Made by a program: the position numbers and the translations under genes. Source: Lumnitzera littorea (lineage: Eukaryota; Streptophyta; Magnoliopsida; Myrtales; Combretaceae). Taken from it: 64,000 bases of DNA. Position 1 is the first letter of the stretch. Each line of letters opens with the position of its first letter. The notes under the pieces are model-generated. The model had not been told where the DNA came from and made no database searches. It saw nothing but the letters and a program-made list of their open reading frames with translations. Of the stretch, positions 24,017 to 34,609 are shown piece after piece. The DNA lies in NCBI GenBank assembly GCA_024138015.1, contig JAMXBB010000004.1, forward strand, positions 81,627,613-81,691,612, given 5' to 3'.

Positions 24017-26165
24017 ATGGATCAGTTCTTCTGTTGTACATTTTTGAGAAGAAGTATAGTTGCCCATTAAGCGGGAAAGTTAAGGGGAAGGTTGCGGGAA
24101 CGGGTATGCCATCTACACCCTAATGATTTGAAGGATGTACCAGCATACTTGGAGTACCACTACGACAAGGAGAGAGCATACGACATCATGACACCACCAC
24201 CTAGATTTGGATGTCCATACATGAGTTGCCCTTCGATTATATTCGAGGATGAGGAGGACAACATTGAAATAATTCTTGAGATTAAGGGGCAATAGATGGG
24301 TTACTCGTTTGGCGATTTGTAACCTTCGAGCTCAGGTAAGCCCTCTAGACTCAGCAAATCTAATAATTTCACTACACATTTTAGTAAAGGTACGGGTGAA
24401 CAAAAGAACTTACGGGTGTACTACAACTACTAAAATGCAAGTTATGCTTAGAAGATGGGCAAGTGGTATGGTACTCTCAATAAGTACCTGAAATCAAAGC
24501 ATTCCGGAGAGGCTGGGATAGACAAGATACAACAACAAATCACACAAGGTGGTGATTCGTTTGGACAAGTGTTAATGAGGTGTGATCAGGAGAAGCACAA
24601 GTACAATCTCGCTCAATACCTCATAAATAGGTACCTGTCTTTCAACGTGGGTGTGCTACCGTAGCAAAGTCGATATAAGTAAGCGATGTTTAACCTCAAC
24701 ACATGCCGGGTAAGTTGAGCATGTTAAGTAAAGTTACCCAAGAGCTTTACCATAAAGGTAAGTGGGAACTCCCAGGTAAGTTTGCTTCACATAATACATT
24801 TGTGTCCATATGTGTCAACATATGGATAGATCCTTTTCGTAATGATTCATACATGGGTTTAACTATTCACTTAATCAATGATAATTGGCAACTAAGTAAA
24901 AGATTGTTGGTATTGAGAGTATTTAATGATTGTACACATGGCACAAAACATTTATAAAATCATTGTTGTAATTCTAAATGAGTATGGCTTGGCTAAGAAA
25001 AATTTTTCTATTAGGTTTGATAATGCAAGTTCAAACACAGCCTTTGTAGTGGATCTGCAAAACCTTTGTCAACCGATACTGGGGGGATATTTTTCATATA
25101 CGTTATAAATGTTATGTTCTTAACTTGTGTATCAAAGATGGTATTACAACTTTGTAGGACAAGATAGCCCTAATAAAAAACGTAATGAAACTAATAGTGT
25201 AGAGGCTGTCTTTACACAAGAAGTGGAGAAACTACTGTACGGAACATGGGAAGAGACCTTGAAAGTCTAAGATAGATGTGCAACACCATTGGAACTTGAT
25301 GTACAAGTTGTTGCATAGCATCATTCCTTACAATGAACTATTATGTGACTTTGCGATGTACAATATACATAAGGTTGAAATTCACCCCAACCAATGGGAT
25401 ATATGTATTTAGTTGTTGAATGTTCATGAAGTTTTTCATGATGCGACTAAAACTTTCTCTCAAGTGTATAGGCCTATTGTCCATTTGTTTGTGATGTCAA
25501 TAGTAGGCATTCTTGGTGTATTACTTTAGGCACGTGAAGTGCTTAATATGGCATTGACATGGTTATCTTATTATAAAGAAATTCCCTGTATTTGACTTGT
25601 AACAACTATTTTAGATTCTCGTTATAAAACTAAATTACTACAAATGTATTTGAAAACTTATTATGAGTATATTGATTCTATAATGGATTAAAAAAAAAAA
25701 GGTACAACTTCGAAGCATAGTAGGAGGTTTCAGCAACAATAGCTGACCTAGAGTAACTTTTCATGTACTACCAATGTCAATATGATAGCTAGTCATTAGT
25801 CTTTCTATTGCCACCCCATATGGAACATTGTTACTCATTTGTGGGCGAGCAATTGCTAACATAAAAATTGAAGCAGCAATTGTTTAGAGAGCTAATGTTC
25901 AAGCTATGGCACTACATGAATAAGAACTTTGAGTTCTCTAAAAGTAACACCATTAGGGATTTTGACATCTTGGAGTGGTAGCTGAAGCATGTGAGGGACT
26001 ACCCAATTTTATCTCACATTGCCAGTTAAGTGCTTGCTACTTCGACATCAATGGTAGCCATTGAGCAAGTGTTCAATATGGCAAGCCTCATCTTTGATGA
26101 TTAGTGAGTATCCCTTTCGGTCATTAGCATTGAGGCAAGCGCTTGCACGAAAAATTGGTATAAGA
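24017..26165 (+). pseudogene. hAT-1 transposase pseudogene, N-terminal and central part
   Basis: This is a cut-and-paste DNA transposase of the hAT/Ac superfamily. Domains in order: an N-terminal region from ATG 24017; a BED zinc-finger remnant at about 24365-24510 (HFSK..., KMGKWYGTLNKYLKSKH, with a cysteine lost); then the catalytic-region blocks 'SICVNIWIDPFRNDSYMG' (about 24810) and 'FSIRFDNASSN' (about 25005). 'ILDSRYK' (about 25610) follows, then the C-terminal hAT dimerisation domain (about 25960-26165; DILEW..., YPILSHIA, 'STSMVAIEQVFNMASLIFDD'). Many stops and shifts make it non-functional. It is cut at 26165 by the Ogre insertion and finishes at 41239-41381. Confidence 0.82.
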
Positions 26166-28523
26166 TATCGAGTCTGATTTTTCGATTTTCTATTTATAAT
26201 TGACTTCTCATTTCTTGATTAATACTAAACCCTAACCCATTTAATATTAATCCTTGACTAAAGAAATTGAGAAATTCCGGTTTTTTATTAAAAATAATTT
26301 TTGGAGTCGCTACCCGACCGAAGTCGGGAAAAGAAAAAGAAACCGTAACCAATTGGGTGGATTGATTAAGATTTGACTACCGGTCTTTGATTTCAAATTT
26401 AATGAAGAACCAGAGGGTTCCGAATTCGGGAACTAACCTATTAAACCCTTAACGGGTACCACTATCTATTTGCCGAAATTAGGATTATTTTTCTAATTAT
26501 AATATTTTAAAAAAATAAATAAATAAAAATCAAAAGAAAAAAAAAAGAACTTAGGTTTTTACAGATTTTATCGTCGCCCCGAAGGTGCCTACGTACCCGC
26601 TAGCTGGGATCAGACGATCGTAGTTCTTTCCAAAAAAAAAACTTTAGTGGGTTGGTTCTTTTTATTTTTAAAAACCGTCCAAGTTTACGTTTTAATTTAT
26701 TCGATTTATTTAAAAAAACTAAGGGGTCCTAACACTTAAGTGCTGTTATTTTATAAAATAAAAACGTTCTAACCATCCTATTTTTTAAAAGGGCCTTTTA
26801 TCAATTTTTATTTAAAGAAAAACAATTTTCTACGTGATAAGTCCTTAAGTAAAGCCAAATCTAAAAATATAACTAATTCTATCAACCATTAAACTAATAT
26901 ATATAACTATCTACCAGAATAAAATAATTTCATATAATACACTTTATATAAGAACTAATAATAAAACTCCTAAAGTCATATATATACATATATACATATT
27001 ATATATCACATGAACTAATAAAACTGATCTTAACAACCTCGTATCCTTGCTATTAACAACATCAGGCAATAAACTTGATATAAAAACTAATACTAGAGTT
27101 TCCTAAACTAAGGTATTCATATATACAAAATATATTTACTGTTAACGAACCAATAACATGATAATAATATAACAATAATCAAACCAGAGCAAAAACTAAC
27201 CATCAACGGAACTCACCTGATCACGCAAGTTTGTAAAGCGACGATGGGAGTACTCGTGCACGGTTAAGTCTATTGGGATGCGGCAATGGATTGAGTTCGT
27301 CGGGGAGAAGGAGTGTACAACTGATCGTTAATAGACGTGGACTTTGGCTTCGGAAATTTGAATGTTGGATTTTATTTGACTTTGGCCTTTGGGTGTTCGT
27401 CGGATTTAATCTGGCTTTGTTGGATTCGGTGGATGGAATTGGGATGTCTCTTCAATTCAACGTTCCAAGCGATCAATGTGGTGCATCGTGTTGTCGAGGT
27501 ATGGCTTGGATTGAGAGTGTAGAACGTCGCTCGGATTACATTGTGTATGGGTCACAGGTTAGATTCGTCTGGCCAACGTTCAGCAGCGTTCGTGGATTAC
27601 AGTTCGGTTAGGGGCGTATCGTTTGTCGGATCAGTGACGATGAGGCTGCTGTTCGTTGCTGCGTAACCGATCGGCGTGGATGGAAACTGCTCAGGCATGT
27701 TGTTTGTCGGATCAGTGACGACGGCGTAGAGTTTAGCCAAGAACTGTCCAGCGGCAAGGATAAAGGACTGTCAGGCGTTGGAGAGCTGCGGTCAATCGTG
27801 AACAGTGAATGAGTATCTCTTGCAGTGCGAAAGGTTGAACTATTTCGGTATGGACTGCTGCAGAGTTTTCGAATTGTGGCACGACTCCTGGTCGGAATTG
27901 GGCTGTGTATCCGTCGGGTTTCTGTTCTGTAGAGTGATGGAATGCTACTGTTTCTGTTCTGTGGATGAAGCAGATTTTTTTTTGAAGCTGATCTCCCTTC
28001 CTTTTCGTTGTGGTTCTCCTTTTATAAAGCCCAAATTAAATCGTAATGTATCCAATTAAACTAGATTCAAATCTCATTCAAATCTGATTTAGCTAAACTC
28101 ATATGATTTAATTAGATATGATTCTTTTGCAAAGATAGAAAAATAAAGACATTAGTGTCTGCAGAGACTCGAACCCGTGACCTCCAACTAAATCCACTGA
28201 AGCGCTTCGCTACTTATCCGTTAAGCCGTTGACCTGTTTCTTAACATTCATTACAATGAAATTATATTTAAACTATCTAAATCCCTAAACTAAAATTTTT
28301 TAACTAAACTAATATTAAACTAATTATTCCTAATATAAATTACTGCGAAATTTTTATAATTTTTCCTTTCATTATTATTATTATTATTTCTCTTTTTTTT
28401 TGGTATTTTCATTATTTGTTAATTTTAATTTTAATTTTTTTTATTTTTATTTTTTTTGAATTAGGACCCTTTTTGTAAAAATAAAAACTAAGACTATGGA
28501 AGGGCAAAAATTAGGTGTCTACA
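26166..28523 (-). repeat. 3' LTR of Ogre
   Basis: Plus-strand reading: TATCGAGTCTG...GGTGTCTACA; the terminal TG seen in the partner has become TA. It is 2358 bp. It matches 38939-41233 with a few percent substitutions by eye, and has 69 bp (about 27897-27965) that the 5' LTR lacks. ORFs inside it (27273-27611 and 27805-28059, plus strand, antisense to the element) lie in the GC-richer part and are not conserved in length in the other LTR. Confidence 0.95.
28160..28235 (-). other. tRNA-like Pol III box pair inside the Ogre 3' LTR
   Basis: On the element's sense strand there is an A-box-like TAGCGAAGCG and, 37 nt downstream, GGTTCGAGTCT, close to the B-box consensus GGTTCGANTCC. The spacing suits a tRNA-derived SINE head. 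The same block is in the 5' LTR at 40864-40939, where the A box (TAGCGGAGCG) is a better match. No full cloverleaf is evident, so I do not call a tRNA gene. Confidence 0.45.
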
Positions 28524-28536
28524 GCTGCCCCTCTTT
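28524..28536 (-). other. Polypurine tract of Ogre
   Basis: In sense orientation, AAAGAGGGGCAGC lies directly before the 3' LTR (TGTAGACACC). This is the expected second-strand primer site. Confidence 0.75.
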
Positions 28537-28679
28537 GTGGTGAAGTTTGAGCAAAACTTTGCCACAAAGACAAAAGAGACACTGTTTTTGCCTCAAGATG
28601 ACTCTATCCTAAGGAACGTTAAGTCACTTGATGAGGGTTAGAATGACAATGGGAAGTGCCTTTGTGAAAAAATAACGAG

Positions 28680-29195
28680 AATCTTGGTCGTGCCCTTGAT
28701 GAGCTGATTAACCAAAGCGGTTAAAGCGCCCCATGAGCTGGCTAAGACCTAAAGATAATGAAGAAAAACTTGGATTGTGCCCTTAATGAGCTGACTCACC
28801 AAGGAGGTCAAAGCGCCCCATGAGCTGGCTAAGACCTAAAAACGTGAAGGAAAACTTGGATCGTGCCCTTAATGAGCTGACTCTCCAAGGCGGTCAAAGT
28901 GCCCCATGAGCTGGCTAAGACCTAAAGATTTAAAGGAAAACTTGGATCGTGCCCTTAATGAGCTGACTCTCCAAGGCGGTCAAAGCGCCCCATGAGCTGG
29001 CTAAGACCTAAAGATTTAAAGGAAAACTTGGATCGTGCCCTTAATGAGCTGACTTTCCAAGGCGGTCAAAGCGCCCCATGAGCTGGCTAAGACCTAAAGA
29101 TTAAAGGAAAACTTGGATCGTGCCCTTATTGAGCTGACTCTTCAAGGCGGTCAAAGCGCCCCATGAGCTGGCTAAGACCTAAAAAATATGAAGAA
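28680..29195 (-). repeat. 86-bp tandem array (6 units) in the Ogre 3' untranslated region
   Basis: The 'cttggatcgtgccctt' anchor recurs at 28683, 28769, 28855, 28941, 29027 and 29112, giving a period of 86 bp (last step 85). Units share 'gagctgact', 'caaggcggtcaaag', 'cgccccatgagctggctaag' and 'acctaaag'. The inner units are nearly identical and the outer ones diverged. Degraded 'gagctg' copies continue to about 29420. It lies between the integrase stop and the 3' LTR. Confidence 0.95.
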
Positions 29196-30165
29196 GACTT
29201 TGAATTGGGATAGAGCTGAATGAGCTTGCTAAACCATTAGGAGATTATAAATTAGGATTGTTTTAGGAGTTAGGCAGAAGCTTAAGAAGTTTTAGATTAG
29301 GACTGTGCTCTATGAGCTAGTTAGATCCCTAAATAAGAATATGAATCTAGATAGCGTTTCATAAGTTGATTGAAGCGCTAAATCCTTTGAAGAAATTGTG
29401 AGTTGGATGATTAGGAGCTGAAAAACTCTAGGACCATGCTAACTATTCTTTTTTTTTTTTTTTATAATTAAAAACTATTATCCTTAAGGGGAAACCAATT
29501 GTCAAAGCAATGTTTTATCAAGTTTAGAACTACTTACCTGGTTTCAATGATAGCTCCCAAATCGTCTCTCGTCTTATTAAGGAGTCCGATTAGAACCAAC
29601 TACTCTGACCCTTACCATTTGCCTTTCTTGTTTTAGTTCTTCTTCCTCTTTATTCGGGCATCATTTTCCAAAACCTCTCTTTTTTTTTTTTTTTATCTTA
29701 AATAACTTAAGCTTGAATCAAATGTAAAACATATTCTTCTTGAACAAGGATATGCTATTTTGAATTTCCAGCCTAAACATTGGCTTTTTGAGCAAGCATT
29801 TATTTTTAAACGAGTTTCTACTTACACTCCACACGTTACCCCTTTGAACATGGCCCTGTCCTGAAAAATAGGAAACAAATCTCCCTTTTCTTTGGGGGGT
29901 TAACCACAATAAAGTATTAAAAGAATTTTTATCAATAGTCATCGCTTCAAATTAAATGATTATTTTGACTTGTGGTTCTTTGTATGTAAGGTTTGTTTTG
30001 GGTAAATAATAGAGCAAGGAGTGGGGTCTTTTAATGGGATGAGAAAAAGAAAGGCTAAGGATATTATCCAATGCTAACGACTACTAAGAATACTAACTTT
30101 GCATGTAAAAAATGAAAACGAGACCACCGTAATAGTAAGAGTATTTGCAAAATTTCATTGATTGG
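29196..30165 (-). other. Rest of the Ogre 3' untranslated region
   Basis: Non-coding region between the tandem array and the integrase stop codon. It has T-rich runs near 29450 and 29680, and one short ORF (29718-29942) without a domain. I see nothing else. Confidence 0.7.
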
Positions 30166-31239
30166 TCAAGGATAGTACATCTTTAATGCATCAGCATTTA
30201 CTGGGTCCTTCAAATCCGGACCATCCATTTGAGACAAAATAACAGCTCCCCCAGGCAATACTTTCTTCACCATATAAGGCCCTTTATAGTTTGGGGCAAA
30301 CTTCCCTCTTGAATCAGTTGTATTAGGCAATACCTTCCTCAACACCATATCGCCTTGCTCAAAACTCCGAGGTCGTACTTTTTTATTGGAAGCCCTGGCC
30401 ATTCGTTGCTGATAGCAAATGTTGTGGCATAAAGCTGTCAACCTCTTTTCATCAATTAGGTTCAACTGCTCAATACGCTTCTTTACCCAATCAGCCTCAT
30501 CTAACTGAGTCTTTGACAATATTTTGAGAGACGGGATCTCAACCTCCACTGGCAGTACAGCCTCCATTCCGTATACCAATGAGTAGGGGGTTGCCCTTGT
30601 TGATGTTCTAATAGAAGTTCGATAGGCCATGAGTGCAAATGGTAACATCTCATGCCAGTCTCGATATGTAATGGCCATTTTCTCAATAATTCTTTTGATA
30701 TTCTTATTGGCTGCTTCCACGGCTCCATTCATCTGGGGTCGATAAGGAGTAGAATTTCTATGAATGATTCTAAAGTGTCGGCATAACTCGGACATCAATT
30801 TATTATTCAGATTCGTACCGTTGTCAGTAATAATCGTTTCTGGCGTACCATACCGAGCCAATATGTCCCTCCTGATGAACTTGACCACTACTCCTTTCGT
30901 CACACTAGAGTAGGATGAGGCTTCAACCCACTTAGTGAAATAATCAATAGCTACCAATATAAATCGGTGCCCGTTAGATGCTTTTGGAGTGATTGGGCCG
31001 ATGATATCTATTCCCCATATCGAAAAAGGCCATGGTGCTGATAGTGTATGCAACTCTTGAGGTAGAGCATTTATCTTGTTTGCATAGATTTGGCACAAAT
31101 GGCAGTATCTAACATGTGCGATACAATCCGTTTCTACAGTCGACCAGTAATATCCCATCCTCATGATTTTCTTGGCAAGCATGTAACCATTCCTATGAGG
31201 GCCACATACTCCCTCGTGCACCTCTTTCATTAGCCTCAT
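30166..31239 (-). CDS. Ogre integrase (uninterrupted frame)
   Basis: A 357-codon open frame that forms the C-terminal part of the polyprotein. Integrase inserts the cDNA into host DNA. The HHCC zinc finger is visible (GPHRNGYML ... CIAHVRYCHLCQ, about residues 10-50). The DDE core has Asp in WGIDIIGP (about 77), Asp in IITDNGTN (about 138) and Glu in MNGAVEAAN (about 173). The C-terminal GPY/F-like block (FAPNYKGPYMVKKVLPGGA) ends near the stop. No chromodomain is present, as expected for Tat elements. The same frame runs upstream into RNase H, broken only by a TGA before 31240, so the ATG at 31239 is probably not a natural start. Confidence 0.92.
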   Translation of the reverse strand: MRLMKEVHEGVCGPHRNGYMLAKKIMRMGYYWSTVETDCIAHVRYCHLCQIYANKINALPQELHTLSAPWPFSIWGIDIIGPITPKASNGHRFILVAIDYFTKWVEASSYSSVTKGVVVKFIRRDILARYGTPETIITDNGTNLNNKLMSELCRHFRIIHRNSTPYRPQMNGAVEAANKNIKRIIEKMAITYRDWHEMLPFALMAYRTSIRTSTRATPYSLVYGMEAVLPVEVEIPSLKILSKTQLDEADWVKKRIEQLNLIDEKRLTALCHNICYQQRMARASNKKVRPRSFEQGDMVLRKVLPNTTDSRGKFAPNYKGPYMVKKVLPGGAVILSQMDGPDLKDPVNADALKMYYP

Positions 31240-32364
31240 TGCCTCTTTCCCGTTTACACAACGTAAAAGCGTACCGTCAAACGATCGTCAGTACAACGTA
31301 GAATCACTCATCAAGTACTGAGCCGCCATTCTTCTAATCAATTTTTTATCCTTCCTTTCTGCACCTTCGGGGTACGTACCATGTTGTAAAAATATTTTGA
31401 TATCATGATACCAAGGCTTTTCGTCACATGAACTTTCCATTACCAAACAAAAAGCAGGCTTTTCTTCAATTTCAATTTTAAGTGGCTGAATCTCCACTCC
31501 TTTCGATATTTGAATCATTGATGCCAAAGTAGCAAGAGCATCGGCAAATTGGTTTTGAACCCTTAGTACGTACACGAAGGTAATCTTTTTGAACTTAGTT
31601 ATCAACTCGGCTAAGTGTTGGCGATAAGGCACTAATTTGGGGTCTTTCGTCTTATATTCACCTCGAGCTTAGCCTATAATCAAAGAAGAATCTCCATACA
31701 CCTGCAATTCCCGTATCTCCTTAAACAATGCGATTTTGAGCCCCAAAATACACGCCTCGTATTCTGTAATGTTATTGGTACATGGGGAAACCAATCTTAC
31801 AGCCATTGGAAATTGTGTACCACCAAGCGACACCAGAATTGCCTCTACTCCACATCCAGACACATTGGATGCTCCGTCAAAGAACATTTTCCACCCTGAA
31901 GACTTTTCGACTATTTCACCATCAGAATCATTTCCCGTTACTAGGATGTTTTCATCGGGAAACTCAACTCGTGTTCCTTGAGGGGTATCCTCAGAAGGAT
32001 TCTCCACTAATTGATTCGCCAAAGCTTGCCCCTTGACTGAACTTTGGCTCATATGCTTAATGTCAAATTCTGTCAGCAACATCTGCCATTTTGAAACTCT
32101 ACCAATGAGAGCCGGTTTTTCAGCTAAGGATTTCAGGGGATTGTGTTGCGTTATCAACTCGATCTGATAATACAATGTGTATTGTCTGAGCCGATGCATA
32201 ACCCAGACCAATGCACAGCAGGTTCTTTCAACTTCTGAATATTTTTGCTCCCCTTCTGTGAAATTCTTGCTTAGATAGTAAACAACTCGTTCTTTCCCTT
32301 CTTCATCCTTCTGGCCAAGCACGGATCCCATTGATTCCATCATTATGGTCAAGCACAAAAACAA
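31240..32364 (-). pseudogene. Ogre RNase H and archaeal-type RNase H
   Basis: Same frame as integrase. The first domain (about 32364-32050; LSKNFTEGEQKYSEVERTC..) is the degenerate RT-linked RNase H of this lineage. The second (about 31900-31500) is the archaeal-type RNase H typical of Tat elements. Its acidic residues are visible: Asp in MFFDGASN, Glu in ITEYEACI, Asp in YGDSSLI and Asp in FADALATLAS. Two in-frame stops occur: TAG near 31668 after SLIIG, consistent with CAG to TAG, and TGA near 31288, consistent with TGG to TGA. Both fit cytosine deamination. The frame differs from that of RT upstream. Confidence 0.88.
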
Positions 32365-32387
32365 CGGTTTTCCAGGTTTAGGAGCTA

Positions 32388-33582
32388 CTAAGACTCTTCG
32401 TATTCCTCATTCCAACTGATCTTTGCGTTCTTTTTTAACAGCTTAAAAAGGGGGCGACATTTGTCCGTTAACTGTGCTATGAATCGGGCAATGTAATTTA
32501 AACGCCCCAACAAGCCTCGCACTTCCTTGAGTGTTTGTGGAGGAGGCATGTCAATTATAGCTTTGGCCTTATCAGGATCGACTTCAATACCTCTTTGGCT
32601 AACTATGAACCCCAACAATTTTCCTGATGTCACACCAAAGGTACACTTCTCCAGATTCAATTTCAAGTGGTACTTTCTTAGCCTATCAAACAACTTTCTC
32701 AAGTTTTCTAGGTGATCCTCCTCTTTGGACTTCGCAATCATATCATCAACATACACTTCTATTTCTTTATGCATCATGTCATGAAAGATTGCAACCATGG
32801 CCCTTTGATATGTTGCACTTGCATTCTTTAGTCCAAATGGCATCACCTTATAGCAAAATGTTCCCTAAGTTGTAATAAAAGTTGTTTTCGTCTTATCTTC
32901 TTCAGACATCCGAATCTGATTATATCCCGAAAAACCATCCATGAAGGAGAATAGATGATTTCCAGTAGTGTTATCCACTAAGACATCAATGTGAGGCAAT
33001 GGAAAATTATCCTTAGGCGTTGCCTGGTTGAGATCTCAAAAGTCTACACATACTTTAACTTTCCCATTCTTCTTCATTACTGGCACAATATTAGCTACCC
33101 ATTTCGGGTAATCTAACACTTCAATGAATTCAACCTCCAGTAGTTTTTTCACTTCTTCTTTAATTTTCAATAAGACGTTAGGTCGAAATCTCCTCAATTT
33201 TTTCTTTTTTGGTTGGACGTCGTCTTGTGTGGGTAAACGGTGGACTACAATAGACGGGTCCAACCCGGGCATATCTTCATATGACCAAGCGAATACGTCT
33301 TGATACTCAGCTAACAATGTAATCATTTTTGTTTTTTGCTTCTCTTTTAAACTCGCGCCAATTTTTAAATTCCTGGGATTTTCTTCATTTCCCACATTAA
33401 TTGTCTCAATCGGTTCATCAATTGTGATCCTATCCAGTTCATGTTTTTTCCATTCCTCTTGTATATTACTGTGGTCATCGACATCGCTCCCGACAACTAA
33501 CCCAGTAGGGCCGGAAACGATATCGATATTCTCATTTTCTACCTACGCGAGGTATTCCTGGTTTTCGCTTGTTTCATTGAAT
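32388..33582 (-). pseudogene. Ogre reverse transcriptase
   Basis: This copies the element RNA into DNA. The exon starts just after the intron acceptor at 33583, and its frame is the one reached by splicing from protease. Motifs: VFAWSYEDMPG and KLRRFRP (about 33320-33170), WVANIVPVMKKNGKVKVCVDF (about 33100), MPFGLKNASATYQRAM (about 32840), the catalytic YVDDMIAKS (about 32750) and 'GKLLGFIVSQRGIE' (about 32600). Stops: TAG near 33543, TGA after CVDF (CGA to TGA) and a TAG before the GTFCYKVMPFG block. At its end, after WNEEYEES, part of the RT-RNase H linker is deleted and the frame shifts. Confidence 0.9.
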
Positions 33583-33803
33583 CTGAATGAGAATGTATGA
33601 AAAAAAAATGCATGTAAACAAAAGAGAACTGAAGAGCAACATGGGAAAGAAACGAACTAAGATTTTATTGAATAAATGGAGGTATGGTCTCAAATGAGAT
33701 AAAGGCTTAACTAATTTTGAATGAAAGGTTCAACGATACATTTAAAACGACGACTATTGAAAATAAAAATTCAAAAAATACTAATTACGGGTCACCCCTT
33801 TAC
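33583..33803 (-). other. Putative spliceosomal intron between Ogre protease and RT
   Basis: Minus-strand donor CTAGG|GTAAAG, acceptor TTCTCATTCAG|ATTC, 221 nt, AT-rich with a T-rich tract before the acceptor. Unspliced, the frame hits TAA at the donor itself (..CTA GGG TAA), ending the Gag-Pro product. Spliced, protease and RT are in one frame. Ogre elements are known to carry an intron here that controls how much Pol is made. Confidence 0.8.
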
Positions 33804-34609
33804 CCTAGGGAAGACTTGTTGCAATTCACCGGGATGGAGAACCAGTTGTTCAAATGATGCTGGAACTTGGGTGGCGAGTGTGTTGATCCTTCTTTGTCAG
33901 ATTCTCGGGCTTGAGTCTCTTCCTGTATAAACATCTCAGCTAATGGTGGAAAGGTCATAAAGGCATGGTATAATCTTTTACCTTTCTTGCCCCTTGCTTG
34001 CTTCTTCTGGAATTCTTCCGCCGAGGAAGGATTGTAGCCAAGGCCGTAGGTGCCGATCTAGCCTTCCTTGAATCCCTTCCTTCTATCACCCTCTCTGTTG
34101 GGACTAACGATCATGTTCACTTCTTCAAACATTTGTAAACCTAGCTCCTCTTGTCCCTCACTTCCTATGTAAGGTATAGCCGTCTCCTTATAGATTTCGT
34201 AATCTTGATCTCCCAGAATTGTAATCACCTGGCCATTGGAGATAAACTTCAATTTTTGGTGCAGGCTCGAAGGTATGGCCCCTGCTGCATGGATCCAAGG
34301 TCTTCTTAACAGTAGATTGAAAGATCTTGGAATGTCCATGACTTGGAATCGAATAGTGAAGTGCTGAGGGCCAATACTCACGGATAAATCAATCTCCCCT
34401 ATGATTTCTCTTCTAGAACCATCAAAGGCCCTGACTGTTGTAGAAGAAGGCTCAATTGCGGATGTGTCAATGCCTAGCAAATCCAAAGTGGCGAGTGGGC
34501 AGACGTTCAGCGACGATCCATTGTCAATGAGCACCCTGGTAACAATTATGTCATTACTCCTTACCATGATAAAGAGTGCTTTTGTATGTTTGTTCCCTTC
34601 CTCGCCCAA
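33804..34609 (-). pseudogene. Ogre protease and linker
   Basis: Aspartic protease that cleaves the polyprotein. The active site reads VLIDNGSSLNVCP (D-N-G, as commonly seen in Ogre), about residues 24-36, followed by LLRRPWIHAAGAIPSSLHQKL. An in-frame TAG at 34058-34060 interrupts the C-terminal part. The frame then stays open through GLGYNPSSAEEFQKK to the splice donor. It is shifted by one base relative to gag, with the shift near 34620, where both frames overlap. Confidence 0.88.

Noticed and set aside
28160..28235. tRNA gene on the minus strand
   Set aside because: A- and B-like boxes are present, but the acceptor and anticodon stems do not pair convincingly. Kept only as a tRNA-like block.
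28680..29195. CRISPR-like regular array
   Set aside because: The 86-bp units are contiguous and similar over their whole length, without unique spacers, in a plant retrotransposon 3' UTR. It is a plain tandem repeat.
31736..32036. Plus-strand ORFs over Ogre pol, and similar antisense frames at 32527-32875, 35284-35535 and 36074-36334
   Set aside because: They are antisense shadows of the long minus-strand Ogre frames.
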